In this document: positions 37,970 to 51,905 of the stretch, one piece after another | How the letters are laid out: each line of letters opens with the position of its first letter | How positions within the stretch are numbered: the first letter of the stretch is position 1 | Origin: Acanthacorydalis orientalis | Lineage: Eukaryota; Arthropoda; Insecta; Megaloptera; Corydalidae | Reading direction: 5' to 3' | DNA length: 64,000 nucleotides | NCBI GenBank assembly: GCA_034766995.1 | Contig: CM068315.1 | Location: forward strand, 44,766,662-44,830,661 | The notes under the pieces: generated by a model | Databases searched by the model: none | Told to the model about the DNA's origin: nothing | The model's input: the letters and a program-made list of their open reading frames with translations, nothing else | Program-made: the position numbers and the translations under genes

Positions 37970-38915
37970 GTTAATTAATGACATTTATGAAAAAATGATA
38001 TATCAATATATTTCAAATAATTAACTGAATCACTCGACTCCGCTTTTGTCGGATTTATGCTTCATTGTACAAAAAGTTGCACAGAATCCAGATCCGCAAC
38101 TATTTTTTTTTAGTTTATACAGAAACGTACACACAATAATGTAAAAAAGGTTTCGTGACAGAACTCCACAAAATATTAACTTTTACTCTAATCGAATGAG
38201 ATTTTCTTTCTCACGATCTCGAAAATTTTCAAACAATTTATTATTCATTTGTTGCTAACTGTGTTGTTAATTCAGATTTTAGATAAGATACTCAAATTGC
38301 ACATACCTTCATTAGTAGAATCCATGTTCCAAATTAAAATTAATGAACTCGACAATGTTTGGTACACTTTTAAACGAGACATTAATTTTTATGTCTATTG
38401 AGCCCTCAATGCACAACATGTGCGAGGGCTACGTTTGAAATTAATTTTAAAACCAGGGATGAACACCTGCCTTTTCTTAACCATTGAAGAAGACACAGAA
38501 CGCTAATTTAACGAACCTAACAGTTAAAATTCCCTATTTAGAGACTTCGTTTTTAGAATTTTAGCCAACTTTGCGATTTTTGACTACTGTGCAACACTAT
38601 TAAAAACATAACATTATCTGTATAATACGTGGCAATATATTTTATGCCACAAAGTGGGTAAAGCAGTTGTATGGGCTTCCGCTTATTTTACAATTCAACT
38701 CACCGAGTTGCTTAAATTTTGACGCCTAAATATTTAAAAAAAAATAAAAATGTTTGTTAAATTTTTCAATGAAAGTTAAAAAAATGTATTACATATTTTT
38801 CAAAGATAATTTAACTGTTTCAATTTATTGCATTCCGTTCTTTTTCATATTTCCATTTAGTTAATAATACTTTAATAATTGTTATATCACTCATACAGTT
38901 GCTTAACTTTTGTCC

Positions 38916-38919
<4 letters not shown>
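37970..38919. other. Intergenic, unassigned moderately complex sequence
   Basis: It contains GC-balanced patches (38041-38100, 38400-38520) that may belong to the decayed Tc1-like element starting near cagttgcttaacttttgtcc at 38896; not resolved. Confidence 0.3.

Positions 38920-38969
<50 letters not shown>
38920..38969. repeat. (AT)n microsatellite
   Basis: Alternating AT directly after cagttgcttaacttttgtcc, a possible Tc1-type end. Confidence 0.95.
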
Positions 38970-38975
<6 letters not shown>

Positions 38976-39599
38976 GTGTATATTTGAGTGTATGTATATT
39001 TATAAATTAGCTTGTTTTTACAATTTCGTAGTAATATCTTCTTTATTGCTTTTTTATACGCAAATAACGATAGTAGTAATTATTTCTGAGGTGATTGAAC
39101 TCGTACTCTAAAGACATCCGCGATAAAAATTACAATGTTATTGTGATGTGTTACGAAATTTTTGATATAGAATTTGTTTTAAAAAGGCCTTTCTTTCAAC
39201 CAGTACATTCATAAATCTTATCATGACGTTTTGGAATCAATCGACGTGATATGTTGTAATCGTTACAATGTTTTATCTATAAATTATGTTAATTAATGGA
39301 TCGATATTATTTAAGCGATATGATTTTTTGTAAAAAAAAACTGCATATTTAACGAGGGTTACGATTTCTTATCAGGAAATAATATTTCACATAATTAATG
39401 TTATAAAATAGTTTTTAATCAATACGTCATGGTGTTCAAAAATTAGTGGAATTTATAGAGTTCCTCATAAAACATTTTATAAAGCATTTTATAAAAGATG
39501 TTAAAATTATATTAAACAAGATTAGAAGATTCATAAATATATAAATTAATTCTCAAATGATTGTCTTTCAAGAAAGATGAACACAGTATAATTTCAAAT

Positions 39600-39860
39600 T
39601 TTGACTAAATTCAGTTTTTCAAATGAATTTTTCAGTCCCTAAAAGTCACAAAAAAGTGCCTGATAAAAAATATTTAATAATTTATTATTTATCATTTTTA
39701 ATCGTTACTAATGTATTTATTTTACGATTCTAGCATCTTTGGAGCTCAAATATCTAAATGTGTATTAGCAGCAATCAATAATAAGTTATTAAACATTTCT
39801 GATAAGAAAATATTTGTGGGTTTTAGGTTGAGTGAAAAATGAATTTACGAAAGAAAAAAA
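39600..39860. repeat. Fold-back repeat copy 8
   Basis: Outer tttttcaaatgaatttttca, inner atttatcatttttaatcgtt, centre tctttggagctcaaatatct, second arm caatcaataataagttatta and outer gagtgaaaaatgaatttacg. Confidence 0.55.
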
Positions 39861-40729
39861 TATTTATCAAGAAATACATATAATCTGTTGGGTAGGCAAC
39901 TTTAAAACGCATTTAAAAAAATACAAACGATTTAAATATAAAATAAAGATACACTTATATCTATTTATTAATTATTGCAAATAAAAATATTTTCGACTAA
40001 ATCGTTCATTTTGACTAATTTTTATTCCGGTCGAATCTTGGCAATGTTTTCAAAAAACTTTTACTGAACTAAAATGTTTGACAGTTACCTTAATTTTCGT
40101 TTCATCTTCCTTTAAATAATATTTTGTACAGTTAATGATACTAAAAGTGTCTATGAAAAATGTAATAAGTAATAAAAAGTAACATTTATATAAAACAGGT
40201 ATTAATAATTGAAATATAATTATTCACACCATATATACTGATTAGTTTATAAATATCATTGATTGATTTAAATGAAAAAGATGTATTTAAATACATAAAT
40301 TACAAATTAATTATTGAACTATTTATAGATGGTAAATATAATATTTTTTCTTATCAATAACCTCTTTCGCACTTTAGATAAATTTATATAGAACTTCTGA
40401 GTAAATGACATGCTTTAAAAAATATATGTATCTTAATTGAAAACCTTATATATATATATATAGCTTTTAAAAATTTTCTGCCTCTCAAAATTTGCTGCCC
40501 TGAGCAGTGGCCCATGTTGGCGCTGTTTAAACTCTACACTGAACATTGTCACTTTTATTCTTTTTATAATAATCTCGTTAAAGATGAATTTATTTTTCAT
40601 ATCGAAAAATAAATCAATGTAAAGTATTGTAAAATATTAAGCACCAAAAGATTTTTCTCGGGTGTAATTATATTTGATTGTCCTCAAATTTGATTCCTTA
40701 AAGATTTTTCCACAATATAGTTTAGATAC

Positions 40730-40870
40730 TGTGGCTAAATTCACTTTCACTCACTCCACAAAGTACAAAAAAATATTTTTGATCGAAAATGATCAATAAT
40801 CATTTATTGATCATTTTTGATTAAAAAAATTGTAAATTGTGGACTGAGTGAAAAATAAATTTCCAAATCC
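40730..40870. repeat. Fold-back repeat copy 9 (short palindrome)
   Basis: tggctaaattcactttcact, ctccacaaagtac, then the inner palindrome gatcaataatcatttattga and the mirrored tggactgagtgaaaaataaa. The long central part is missing. Confidence 0.65.
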
Positions 40871-41714
40871 ATAAATCATTTTTTTACAAATGTGCCGGTA
40901 CAAAAACATTGCCAATTTTTTATAATTATTTATTGGAATTCAGAAGTAATTTTTCAAGAAAATTAATCTATACTGACTATTTAGTGATGGATTTTTCGAC
41001 TAGAAAAGTAATATTTTGTAGTTTATGGTCACTTATTCCATGGTATCAAATGTGTGTTCGAATTTAAGAAGTTTCTATTGAAAAGTAAATTATTAATTAA
41101 CCTTTCAGTGTTTCATTTAAAAATATTTTCAGCACATTCTCTTGTATATATATATATATATGTATACATACACATGAACATGTGTATGGAATACCATATA
41201 TTGCTGTATATTTTTTTAAACAACATTCCATTATAAATATATATTATGATTGCTATAATAATATAGCAGCTGCGGTATTGAAATGCAAAATAAAATTACC
41301 GACAAGACAAAAATAAATAAAAAAGTTTATGACGCGTTATTATTGATTTTTTTAAATGTATATTTTTTTATGTTAATTCATTTTGTAAATACATTCTAAT
41401 TGACAATATAGTAAATAAAGTTATATAATAAAAACAGTATGATGCAAGTTTAATTTTAAATAAATAATTTGTGAAAGCTGGATACTAAGTTATTCTTTTA
41501 AGATTTCTAAGTAAATCTAATTAAAAAAAATTATTTTTTCTACAAAAATTGATATTATAGACTATATAGTAACTGGAATCACTGAGCTCATTGAATCGAT
41601 TTTTTTTAAATACCGTGTAATAAGATTTAACACTATTTTTAATTGTGAAGATTACACTTTATTATTTGTAAAAAAATAGTTATTTTTTTAGTATTTCCTT
41701 AAAATTATTATTGT

Positions 41715-41865
41715 GCTTTTATAACTGTGATTCCGTTGATGTGTTGTTCAGGTTGTCGTCGTTTTTTTATATCACCGCTAAGTGTTTATTCTCTACTACT
41801 AGTTCAGTATTGTGCAATGTGCCATTCTCATCAAGATGTTGAAGATTTTAAATTTAAAATGTAAG
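41715..41865. repeat. Interspersed repeat 'CTGTGATCCC', copy 2
   Basis: actgtgattccgttgatgtg, ttgttcagg, then ctctactactagttcagtat and gccattctcatcaagatg. Same order as copy 3. Confidence 0.45.
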
Positions 41866-42194
41866 CAATTTTCAGTAGATCTTCTAACTTAAGATCGCAT
41901 TGTTTTACATTTTTAATGCTGCTAAACTTTTTATGGGACTGTTTTCAGAATCGTAATATTTGTGGATGTAAGTTAATGCGCGATTATATACTTCTCTTGT
42001 ATCCAAAATTAGGTTCCGTTTTGGTTCAGAAAATTAATGTCGCAAAATAATAAACATAAACTGTTTTTAAGATTAAAGGATAATATTTATTACATTCCTT
42101 ATTCCTGGAGAAATTACCAATATAACTGGAGATTGACAAATGTTGCCAAACTTCGAGTCTCCAGGCGAAAATGAGCGAATTGTTGGTAATCCTA

Positions 42195-42270
42195 ATTGAA
42201 ATGTATTCCATTTGTTTCCTAAAAACATTAATTTCCTATAAAAAAAGTACCGAATTAATGATGCACCTAA
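42195..42270. mobile_element. Right-end fragment of second MITE family
   Basis: The tract attaatttcctataaaaaaa through gatgcacctaa, then TA, matches the right end of the other copies. The rest is missing or diverged. Confidence 0.5.
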
Positions 42271-42639
42271 TATGTGCGTTATTGGTTTGTAGAATGAGTG
42301 GGAAATTAAATTATCTTCACTGTTTAAAATTTCAAATAAGAAGCTTTAAAAATGAAATATTTAAAAAAAGACACCTTTTGATTAATTCACTTTTTTTTAG
42401 TAATATCTTGTTTTCATTTCCTAAATATCTTTCATAAACAGATAATTCCCATCATTCAATTCCAAAATTATCATAAAGAAAAAACAAATTGATTGATTTT
42501 TTGACACAATTTATAAACAATACAACATAGATAACAAAACGAAAAACAAACTCATATTTGTTTAAATTATGTGACGTATTTGTTATTTCCTTGAAAATAA
42601 TGAATAATATATTTGTTCTAATTTTGTATTTTCACAGAG

Positions 42640-42641
<2 letters not shown>

Positions 42642-42682
<41 letters not shown>
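42642..42682. repeat. (AT)n microsatellite
   Basis: Alternating AT about 170 bp upstream of the PNP TATA box. Confidence 0.95.
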
Positions 42683-42686
<4 letters not shown>

Positions 42687-42852
42687 CGACTGTGGGATAT
42701 ACAAATATACAATTTAATTGTATTTGCCAATTAAATATCGTATAAAAGTGGAAACCATCATTCTATATTAATATATCAATGAAAAATATGAAACCAAACA
42801 CAGCTGATAATGAAATTTATAATAATAATTGTCATCACAATGTTGGGATGTA

Positions 42853-42887
42853 TATATAAAAGATACAACATTGCATCAGAATCAGTT
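42853..42887 (+). promoter_or_regulatory. PNP core promoter: TATA box and initiator
   Basis: TATATAAA at 42853-42860 is followed by TCAGTT at 42882-42887, the arthropod initiator motif. Its A (42884) lies 29-31 bases after the TATA box, the canonical spacing. The predicted 5' UTR to the ATG at 43135 is about 250 nt if unspliced. No convincing DPE at +28. Confidence 0.6.
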
Positions 42888-43134
42888 ATTATTCATCAGT
42901 TGAATGAGTAAAAGTCAGTCGTATAATTTAGTTTGTGAGCTCGACGTCAGAAGTGAATTATTTGAATACGATTTTAACTACTACATCGTTTGAAATATAA
43001 AATAATTAAAGATATTAAACTAAGAAAATAAACAAACCTAACACAATTGTAATTTGTTTAAATCTCAAAAAATCAATAACTTTCTTGTTTAAATTGTTTT
43101 ATTTTAAGTACTTTGTTTAATTTAATAATTAAAA
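42884..43134 (+). other. Predicted PNP 5' UTR
   Basis: This is the span from the inferred initiator A to the start codon. It has no long open frame and no TA microsatellite, unlike its surroundings. Confidence 0.45.
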
Positions 43135-43238
43135 ATGACCAGCACACATTTAAATCATTTACATACAAATGGAAATGTAAAAATTGTGAATGGAACAACT
43201 GTTTTTATAGACCATCAAAGGAAAGATTCGCATAATGA
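43135..43238 (+). CDS. PNP: PNP exon 1 (start codon)
   Basis: The ATG at 43135 is preceded by aaaa, a good insect start context. Upstream in-frame sequence is AT-rich without coding character. It encodes about 34 polar residues ([16 protein letters not shown]...) and ends in a split Glu codon at aatga|gtatgt. The exon contributes the non-conserved N-terminal extension. Support for it is the promoter upstream, a matching phase and the clean donor. Confidence 0.8.
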
Positions 43239-43347
43239 GTATGTATACAAATTTATTTATTGAGAAAAAATAATTTCGATTTTAAAATAAAATAAATTAC
43301 AGATTGACAATAGTTATATACAATCGTTGATATTGAGGGCATATATA

Positions 43348-43411
<64 letters not shown>

Positions 43412-44369
43412 AGAGAGAAAGAAAGAAGGAAAGAAATGAATGAACAAATAAAGGGTTTAAATTTTATTGTTTTATATACAGTAGAATGTCGAAAACGTGA
43501 ATCAGTTAAATCTAAACCTGTTCATATTTTTGAAAGGATATAAAAGTAGCAACGTGATTGAGATTTTAATATAAATTTTTAATCAGAAATTATTAAATTG
43601 AAAAGTGTAATGTTGATTTTGTTTATTTATTAATCAAACTTGGAAAATTCATAAAATGCAATATTTTTATTCATTCCGCAAACAAGAAACTATTTTTCTG
43701 ATGATCATATCATTTTTTGATTATTGTTTATGGATATTTCGAACCTGAATCCATCCTAAGAGCATTGAGTGATAGGAAAAAAGGTTGTTGATTGATTAAA
43801 ATGTGTTCATTTAATTGCTTTTTCATAATCAATGCAATATATTAATGTGAAACAACGATGAAACAGATGATTTTTGTCTGAACGATAATTTTTAGTTCTA
43901 TTTAAAACAAATATTCAGGTTCGCACATTTTTTACTTGTTCACAGTTTAAAGTGTTTACCATGTTTTAAAACTCATTTTTTTTTAAACGTACAAGTTTTT
44001 GAGATTCTGCTCTATTTGATACGAATATATTTTTAATTGTGTATTTTACAGTAGATTGTATTTTTTTTAAAAAAAGTATATCCAATCATTTATTTATTTG
44101 AATTAATTTGTTGGACAAATATATTTATTTAAATTCGAAAATAATTTAAAAAACATCTGTCCGAGAAAAATATATATTTATTGAAATATAATTAAACATT
44201 TATACAAACAAACAAAGGCCAATTACTATTTTATAGTTTACAACCTCAACCTCAATCAAATTATACTCAAAGTTGCAATCAGCTCATTTACTTTTTTAAC
44301 GATGAGACATGTTATTTGGATTTTTTTATAAATTATTTATGTGTTCATATCATAAACCTAATTAATTAT

Positions 44370-44413
<44 letters not shown>

Positions 44414-45613
44414 AGAGAGAGAGAAAGAAAGAAATTGATTGAATATATAATCCATTCTAAAATTTTGTGCAAATCACGTAAAATATAATAATTCTACTAT
44501 TGTCAATAATATACGTTTTCCTTGACCCAATTCTATAAAAAAGTGAATTGAAACTAATATTTAAATTGTTGTTTTTCATATATAGTAGCAAAATCTAAAC
44601 AAATATGTCATGATTGAAATATGTTGCTTGCGAAAATATACAAAGTAAAGAAGTAAATATGACATCATTGTATAATAAGCAACAATAATTCTTTAAACGC
44701 AATTAAAAGAAAATTTAAATGAATTTTCTGTTAAATAATCAATGAGTTTAAGGGGGAGTTACACTATATTTTAAATATATAGAAATATATTTTACAAACG
44801 AATGTTTTCACTCACTCCACAAAGTCATAATCAGAATATGTAGACTGAATAAATGATTGATAAACAATTTTTGTATATTTAAGGTTTTAAGTGTGTGTGA
44901 AGTAGTGATTCATTTCGATTACTTGGAAGAAAAGCAACCTAATTGGAAAATTGTGTATTATTTAGGTGAACGTTTTGACTTTTATTCAGTTGTAATAAAA
45001 ATATGTTTTGGCTTGTCGTACGTTAAGAGTGAGTTGTTATAATATTTAGGGACCAATTTTTAAGATGCGATGGTCTCTCTCATGGGTGGTAGTCTGAAAC
45101 CTCATGAAAATTTCTACCTGGAAGAGCCAACAACAAGTCATCATTCAATTTGTAACTTAATATAAACTCATAACTATTGAGATGAAATTAGTAAAATCCA
45201 GTTGTTAATTTAACACTGTAATATACCCTTTTGCAATTCAATTTTGTATTTTTTTTATGAAGAGAGAATTATGAAAATTTTATGCAAATCGTATACTATA
45301 ATAGTACTATTAGGATTTGGAATATTTAGATTTTTACACATTTTCTTTATATAATATGAATTTGGCCTACATTCTGGAATTTTTCTTCATTGCATTCAGT
45401 GTGATAAAGTATTAGAGTAGATTATATGTATTTTTTAAAATAAATGAGAAAAATTAACTGTTAAAGTAATATTAAAAATTCGTATTGTGCATAAAAAAAT
45501 ATATATTTTACATACAGCTTAACAAAACGTTAATAAAAGACTTGTTAAATATAAAAATAAATATTTTTAAACCAAAAGTCTCCAAATACCAAAATATATA
45601 TAAATATATAAAC

Positions 45614-45655
<42 letters not shown>

Positions 45656-47401
45656 ACACACATACATACACACACGTATGTTGATCCAGAATATACACCA
45701 TAAGAATGTTAAAGGTGAACCAATATAAACAATTATCTTTTTCGAAATGAAACACTTCTTCCAAGTATAAGATTTTTGAAAGTGAATTGAGTTTAGTAAC
45801 ATTTCTAAATTTTCTCAAATGAATTTTTTTTCACCTCTGAAACAAAAAAAAAAGTTTCTGATAAAGAATACTCAAAAAAACATTATTAATGATTTTTGAT
45901 TATAGCTTATGTTCTTTCGTACCACCACAGTATAGAAAAACTGTGTACTTTCGTGCACTGAGGTTAATGATATTGTTATCGAAATACCCATAAACAAGAA
46001 TAGTAGTCAGTTTTATAATTACCGTCGATTGAACATGAATAATGAAACTGTGCATGCGCTAAGCTTTGCGTGGTTCATGGGCTAGACATCAGCCATTTTG
46101 TCTCCTTCGAAGTCTTGTTTGATACCACGTGCGAGTGATTCATAATGAGTGCAACAATAAATATTCCCGCCAGCTGTGGGGTTCTTGCTGTGATCCGGTT
46201 TTAATTAGTAAAAAAACAATAGTGCTGCTAAAACTCACAGCAACTTTGTGAAGTGTATGGGTTAAGTGTTATGAGTGACAGTATGGTTAGGCAATGGTGT
46301 CGTTTATTTAAAGAATGGGGAACGAATATTCATGACTAAGAGCAAAGTGGACGGACGAACTAGTAAGATAACAGAATTAGTGGAAAAGTGAACATGAAAA
46401 TTCAAGAAAATCGTCGATTGAATTTCGAGAAGTTTTACGGTCAGTGATTTATGACATTGTGCCAGAAAAGCAAGGCTATATAAAACTGTGTGCCAGATGA
46501 GTATCAAAAATGTTAACCGATGTATACAAGAAGAAACAGATGAATTCACCTAATCAGTTTTTGCAGTGCCAAGAAAATGATTTTTTTTAGCTACATTGTG
46601 TCTGGATATGAGAGAGGATATGAAGACATGAATTTCCTACACAAACGTCGAATTAAAGCAATAGTAAATGCAATGGCGCCGTTCGTCGTCCTCAGAGGCA
46701 AAGAATTTGAAGCATTTTCGGTCAGGAAAATCATGACCACAGTTTTCTCGGATGGAAAAAACAGTGCTTGTCAATTTCTTGAGCATGGAATGACGATTAA
46801 TGCCAGTGCGTATTATGAAACGATAAGTAAACTTGCATGTTCCATTCAAAACAGAAAGCGTGTATTGCTGTCTAGTGGGAGTGTGATTTTGCAAAATAAT
46901 GCGTGACCTCGCCGCAACTCGAACTGTTCAAATGTTGCAAGCCATTGGATGAGAAACTTTTGATCACTCACCCTACAGTCCCGATCTCACGCCAAGCGAT
47001 TACTATCTGTTCTTATACCTAAAGAAACAGCTCAAATTTCAGCGCTCTGAAAAGACAAAGAACTGAGGACATACATTACTAATTGGTTCAAGTCATAGGC
47101 GGCGGATTTTCTTAGACACGGGAATAAAGGACGCTGGTGCTATTATATTAAAAATGCGTGGTAGTCAATGGTGGTTATGTAGAAAAATAATATATATACA
47201 TATATGTATATATATGTGTATATATATATATATAAATAAAATTATGTAAGTGCTTTTACCTGTAATGAATCATTTTCAACATTAATGTGTTTTTTTCTAA
47301 TTGATGAACGGACACAGTGTTGAATGATATTGTGTGCCAGTAAGGAGTATTAACAGCATATATTCCTGGGGATAATAGCTGGATGTATTTATATGAATTT
47401 C

Positions 47402-47451
<50 letters not shown>

Positions 47452-50127
47452 TTTATATGTATATATATATATATATATAATTTATTTATATAATATTTCC
47501 AAGTATATAAATACTAGAGCAAAACTAAAATAATGTAAAACTAAATTCAAAAATATGAAGATATGAAAATAGTCTTGTATCTGTTGTACGATATGTTCAG
47601 ATAGTAAATATATTTATGATTCGATTGAACGATTTGATGTACAGATAATATTTAACAATTGTCAATACCATATATGCATTATTCAGTGTTATTTATTCAT
47701 ATTACAGAAGTCAGAGATCAATTAACAAAACATCGATTGATTGTTGATGTTAGCAGTACAGAGTGAAAGTATATAAACTTGTATCAATTATATTTTCTTT
47801 ATAGATCAATTTCATGTCATTATGTATATATATATATATATATATATAATATGTATATATATAATATGTATGTATGTATATGAATGTATATTGTGTGTGT
47901 ATGTGTGTTAATAAATACAACTTCTTTTGATATACATTGACAGATAATAAGTGTTTATAATACTCGATCCGCCCTTGAGATCAATTTTGATTTTTAGCAA
48001 TGGAATGTTGGGAATTTAATTATATGTAAAATACCCAGCGTGACTAATAATGATTCAGTATTATTTTATTGACAAAATGATATAACTGATTTACAGGGAT
48101 AATTATTATTGTCTATTTTTATCTTACTTTATTTATTTTTTTTTGAAATAGCTGACACATTTGTATTTATATTGTAATATAATAATTAAATGAAAGATAA
48201 AATAATTTAAAAATATTCCATTTGAAAGAATGTGTAAATATGGCATTGAAATTATTTCTAAGAAAATATACAAGTATGCAAATTATTTAATGATTGATAT
48301 ATTTATATGTTAATTATATAGTAATCCTAGACTACTATGTCTACTGATTAAAATGTTTATATATGGTGAATATAAACATAAAGAATGTTTTGGATTAGAA
48401 TAAAACGGTACATAATCTTAGGTTTCTAATCTCTAACGGTACTTAGTGACATAGGGGCCTCTACTGAATTCAAAATTGATCTCGTTAAATGTATATATTT
48501 TGTTATAGTTTCACTTGCAGGATATACATAAGGACAAAAAGATTTTTCATGGAACTTTTATTCTTTCACTAATAGATGCTTTTCTTATCCTACAAACTAG
48601 TTTTTTCTGTTCCAAAAGTATCAATGATTATAATTGATTGATTATTTCTTATCCGCATTTCGAAATGTTACCATACATAACTTTAACGTACAGAAAACTA
48701 TCTTAACGCTCGCCATCGAAATTATTTTCTTTTTATAATTATAAACGTAATGTTTTACTCCTGTGATCCCGTTAGTATGACCTGGAGGTCTTCTTACTGT
48801 AGCATTAGCTGTAAGTCTATTCTACTAGACCGGTTTCAGCACGTCCGCCATCTTCAGATGGGTTTTGAAGACCTTTTTGTTATTCGATGGTGTGATGTTT
48901 TCTCATAGCCAAATGTGTAAAATATTTAAAATTTCAAATCTAGTCGCTATTAAATAGTGTAACGAATCAATTTAAAATTTCACATACAGCTTTCGAATGA
49001 AAAAAGAATAATACTCACAAATTTTCGGCTGATTCGAATGCAAGTGCGCAAACGGGGTGTGTTTTTCAATTACAATTTGTGTTCGGGCGCTAATGACCCA
49101 GTTGTCGATGCGCCCTAAATCCCCAATAACTCACTCTCTCACTAACTTCTTAGTATTCTGGAAACGATCCTATACATCTTTAAAATAATATTTTTTACCT
49201 TAAAATAACCTTACAATCTTAATATTCTACAGTATTTTCCCACAATTAATTCTGATACTGGTTAAACTCACTTTCACAAATGAATTATTCTCTCGTTCCA
49301 TAAATTGCAGAAAAATTGTTTCTGATCGAATTTTTTTTGTATTTTTATACTCTGAGGATGATTGCATCGTTGTTAAAATGTGCATAAGCAACGATCAAAA
49401 ATAATGAATTATTTATTAAAAATATATTTGAGTTGAGTTTATGGTTTGTGGGCTCAAAGAACATCAACCTCAAAGTGCTTAAATACAGAAAAAAATATCT
49501 TAAAATGCTAGACTTGAATCTAAAAAATAATGGCATGTCATCGAAATATGAATGTGGAACAATCCAAAATAATAAATAATCATTTTTTAAATAGATTTTC
49601 TTCTATGGTTTTTAGGCTGAGTGAAAATTTCATTCTGAAAGTGAATGTAGTGCTGGTGGCAAAACTCTATATTGGCACCGATAAATTCCATTTTTGTCTG
49701 TAGTCGTCTTCGTTTACATTCAATTTTTTTCTGTTTTTAGTAGCAATGTACATATAAGTTTTTATTTTTAATTTGCTTTGATTTTCTACCATTTGAGAAA
49801 ATGCTTAATTAATAGCAATAATTTAAAAACTAATAATAATAATAATAAAATGAATGATTGTTTAAAAAAATATTAGAAATGACACTTGTTTATGAACAGT
49901 AATTATGTTTTCTATAAATTTTGTGTATACTTATATAAAAAATAGAAAAAGTTCCAATTATTATGGATTTATTTTCAATTTTCTATCGTAACTAAAGGGT
50001 TTGGCCCCCTTCTCGCTGCGCTCACCCACTTGCCAACTATAAGCATTTACATTTAACCGATTTTTATTTTTTAAACCTCAATTATGGCTATATAATCATT
50101 TTTACAAATATATTGCAACGTTGTTAT

Positions 50128-50201
<74 letters not shown>

Positions 50202-51248
50202 TGTATATGTGTGTGTTAGTATATCTTTATAACCATTATCGCAGATACATTGCTACGTATTTGTTTTATATATGAGATAAATATATTTGAGTACTATAAA
50301 AACCTCGGCCCAAATAAATAAGTCGACGTCATGGAATTTTTTTAGTGGATAATTTTGATTATATATATATGTTTTAAATTATAGTAGATTTTTGTGATCA
50401 GCAACTATAAAAAATATCCAATACTCAATTATTGATCATTTTTGATCAGAAAACATTTTTTTTTACTTTTTAGGTGATTTGTAACTTCATTTGTGGAAAT
50501 TGAGTTTAATCACAGAGCCAAACACTATATCGCCACTTTCAGCTTCAATAACAGCTTACACTCGGTTTGACATTTTGTGTATTATTTTAGTAAATTCTTG
50601 ACGTCTGGGATGGGGATTCCAATCTTGGATATATTTTTCTATTACTTCTGATCATTAATTCTAGTTACAATATCATTTGTCAATTTATTTATACAGGAAT
50701 TAGACTTAATAACTAAACTAAAAACAAAGAAAATACAATTTTGAATGTAATGAATATATGTAATTTTAATGAATGTAAGACCAAAAAATAGGAAATAAAC
50801 TTTTGTTAATATGGTAACTTCTTAAGTACAACAACATGGAATTTTAATGCATTGGAGTATAATTGCATGATTGTTTGCTTCGCGGTTTTTTTTTCTAAAA
50901 AAACAAATAACCTTAAACATGTTAAATTATCTTATGTAAAATACTAAATGTGATTCGATTGCGATAAAAGTATATTAGTACTTAAAAAAAATCAAATACT
51001 GTTTACTAAATGAAAACCTTGCGCGTATTAAAAAAATTAATGATAAACATAAAGTGCTATTCCATTTTTTATCTATCTATCCATATATGTATAAATATAT
51101 ATGTATAAATAAACTTTTTAAAAACAGGTATTAAGTTTGTGTTAGAATAGCGAATGGTGCATTTATTAACTTATTGTTAAAATGTTTGAATTTGTTGACC
51201 AAAATACAGTTGACGTAATGTGAGTTTATTTTTATTTTAAAAATATAG

Positions 51249-51309
<61 letters not shown>

Positions 51310-51848
51310 CACATATAACATTTTCATAGTTTTAAAATATTTTTTTATTTTTGTAACTTAACTAAATACTTCAATATTCCGAATATAAGAAATTAGAATG
51401 AAACGTTTTCTTTACATATTTATGTACATACAGACAGATATACAAAATAATAGTGATTTTTGTTTAAAAAACAGTTTTTTAACTACTTGTTTTTTTATTA
51501 TAAAATAATAATCAGTTTTCACGCACGTGGTTAATTTTTAATGATGTGACTAGAAAAACAATGCACATTAAAATAATTATTTTTTTTTCTACTTATTATT
51601 TAAAGTAACTATTCTACTATTTGAATTACCACTACACTAATCTTCCTTTTTAAATCAGTGTTAAGACAAAAAGCACATGTAATTGTTTATTTATAAATTT
51701 TGTCCATAGTAATATATTTGTAATTATTTTTAATTGACAAAAAATATGTACAGCAGGAATTCACTCATTTTCGATTTCTTTGTATTTTGTATCTCTTTAT
51801 ATTTAATAGAAAACTTTATAATTTCTTATACTCTAAGATTTGAAGTTC

Positions 51849-51905
<57 letters not shown>

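Larger units (their letters stand above)
39861..42160. other. Intergenic, mainly AT-rich
   Basis: Apart from repeats listed separately, nothing recognised. A patch at 40480-40540 (tgctgccctgagcagtggcc) is unusually GC-rich for the area. Confidence 0.35.
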
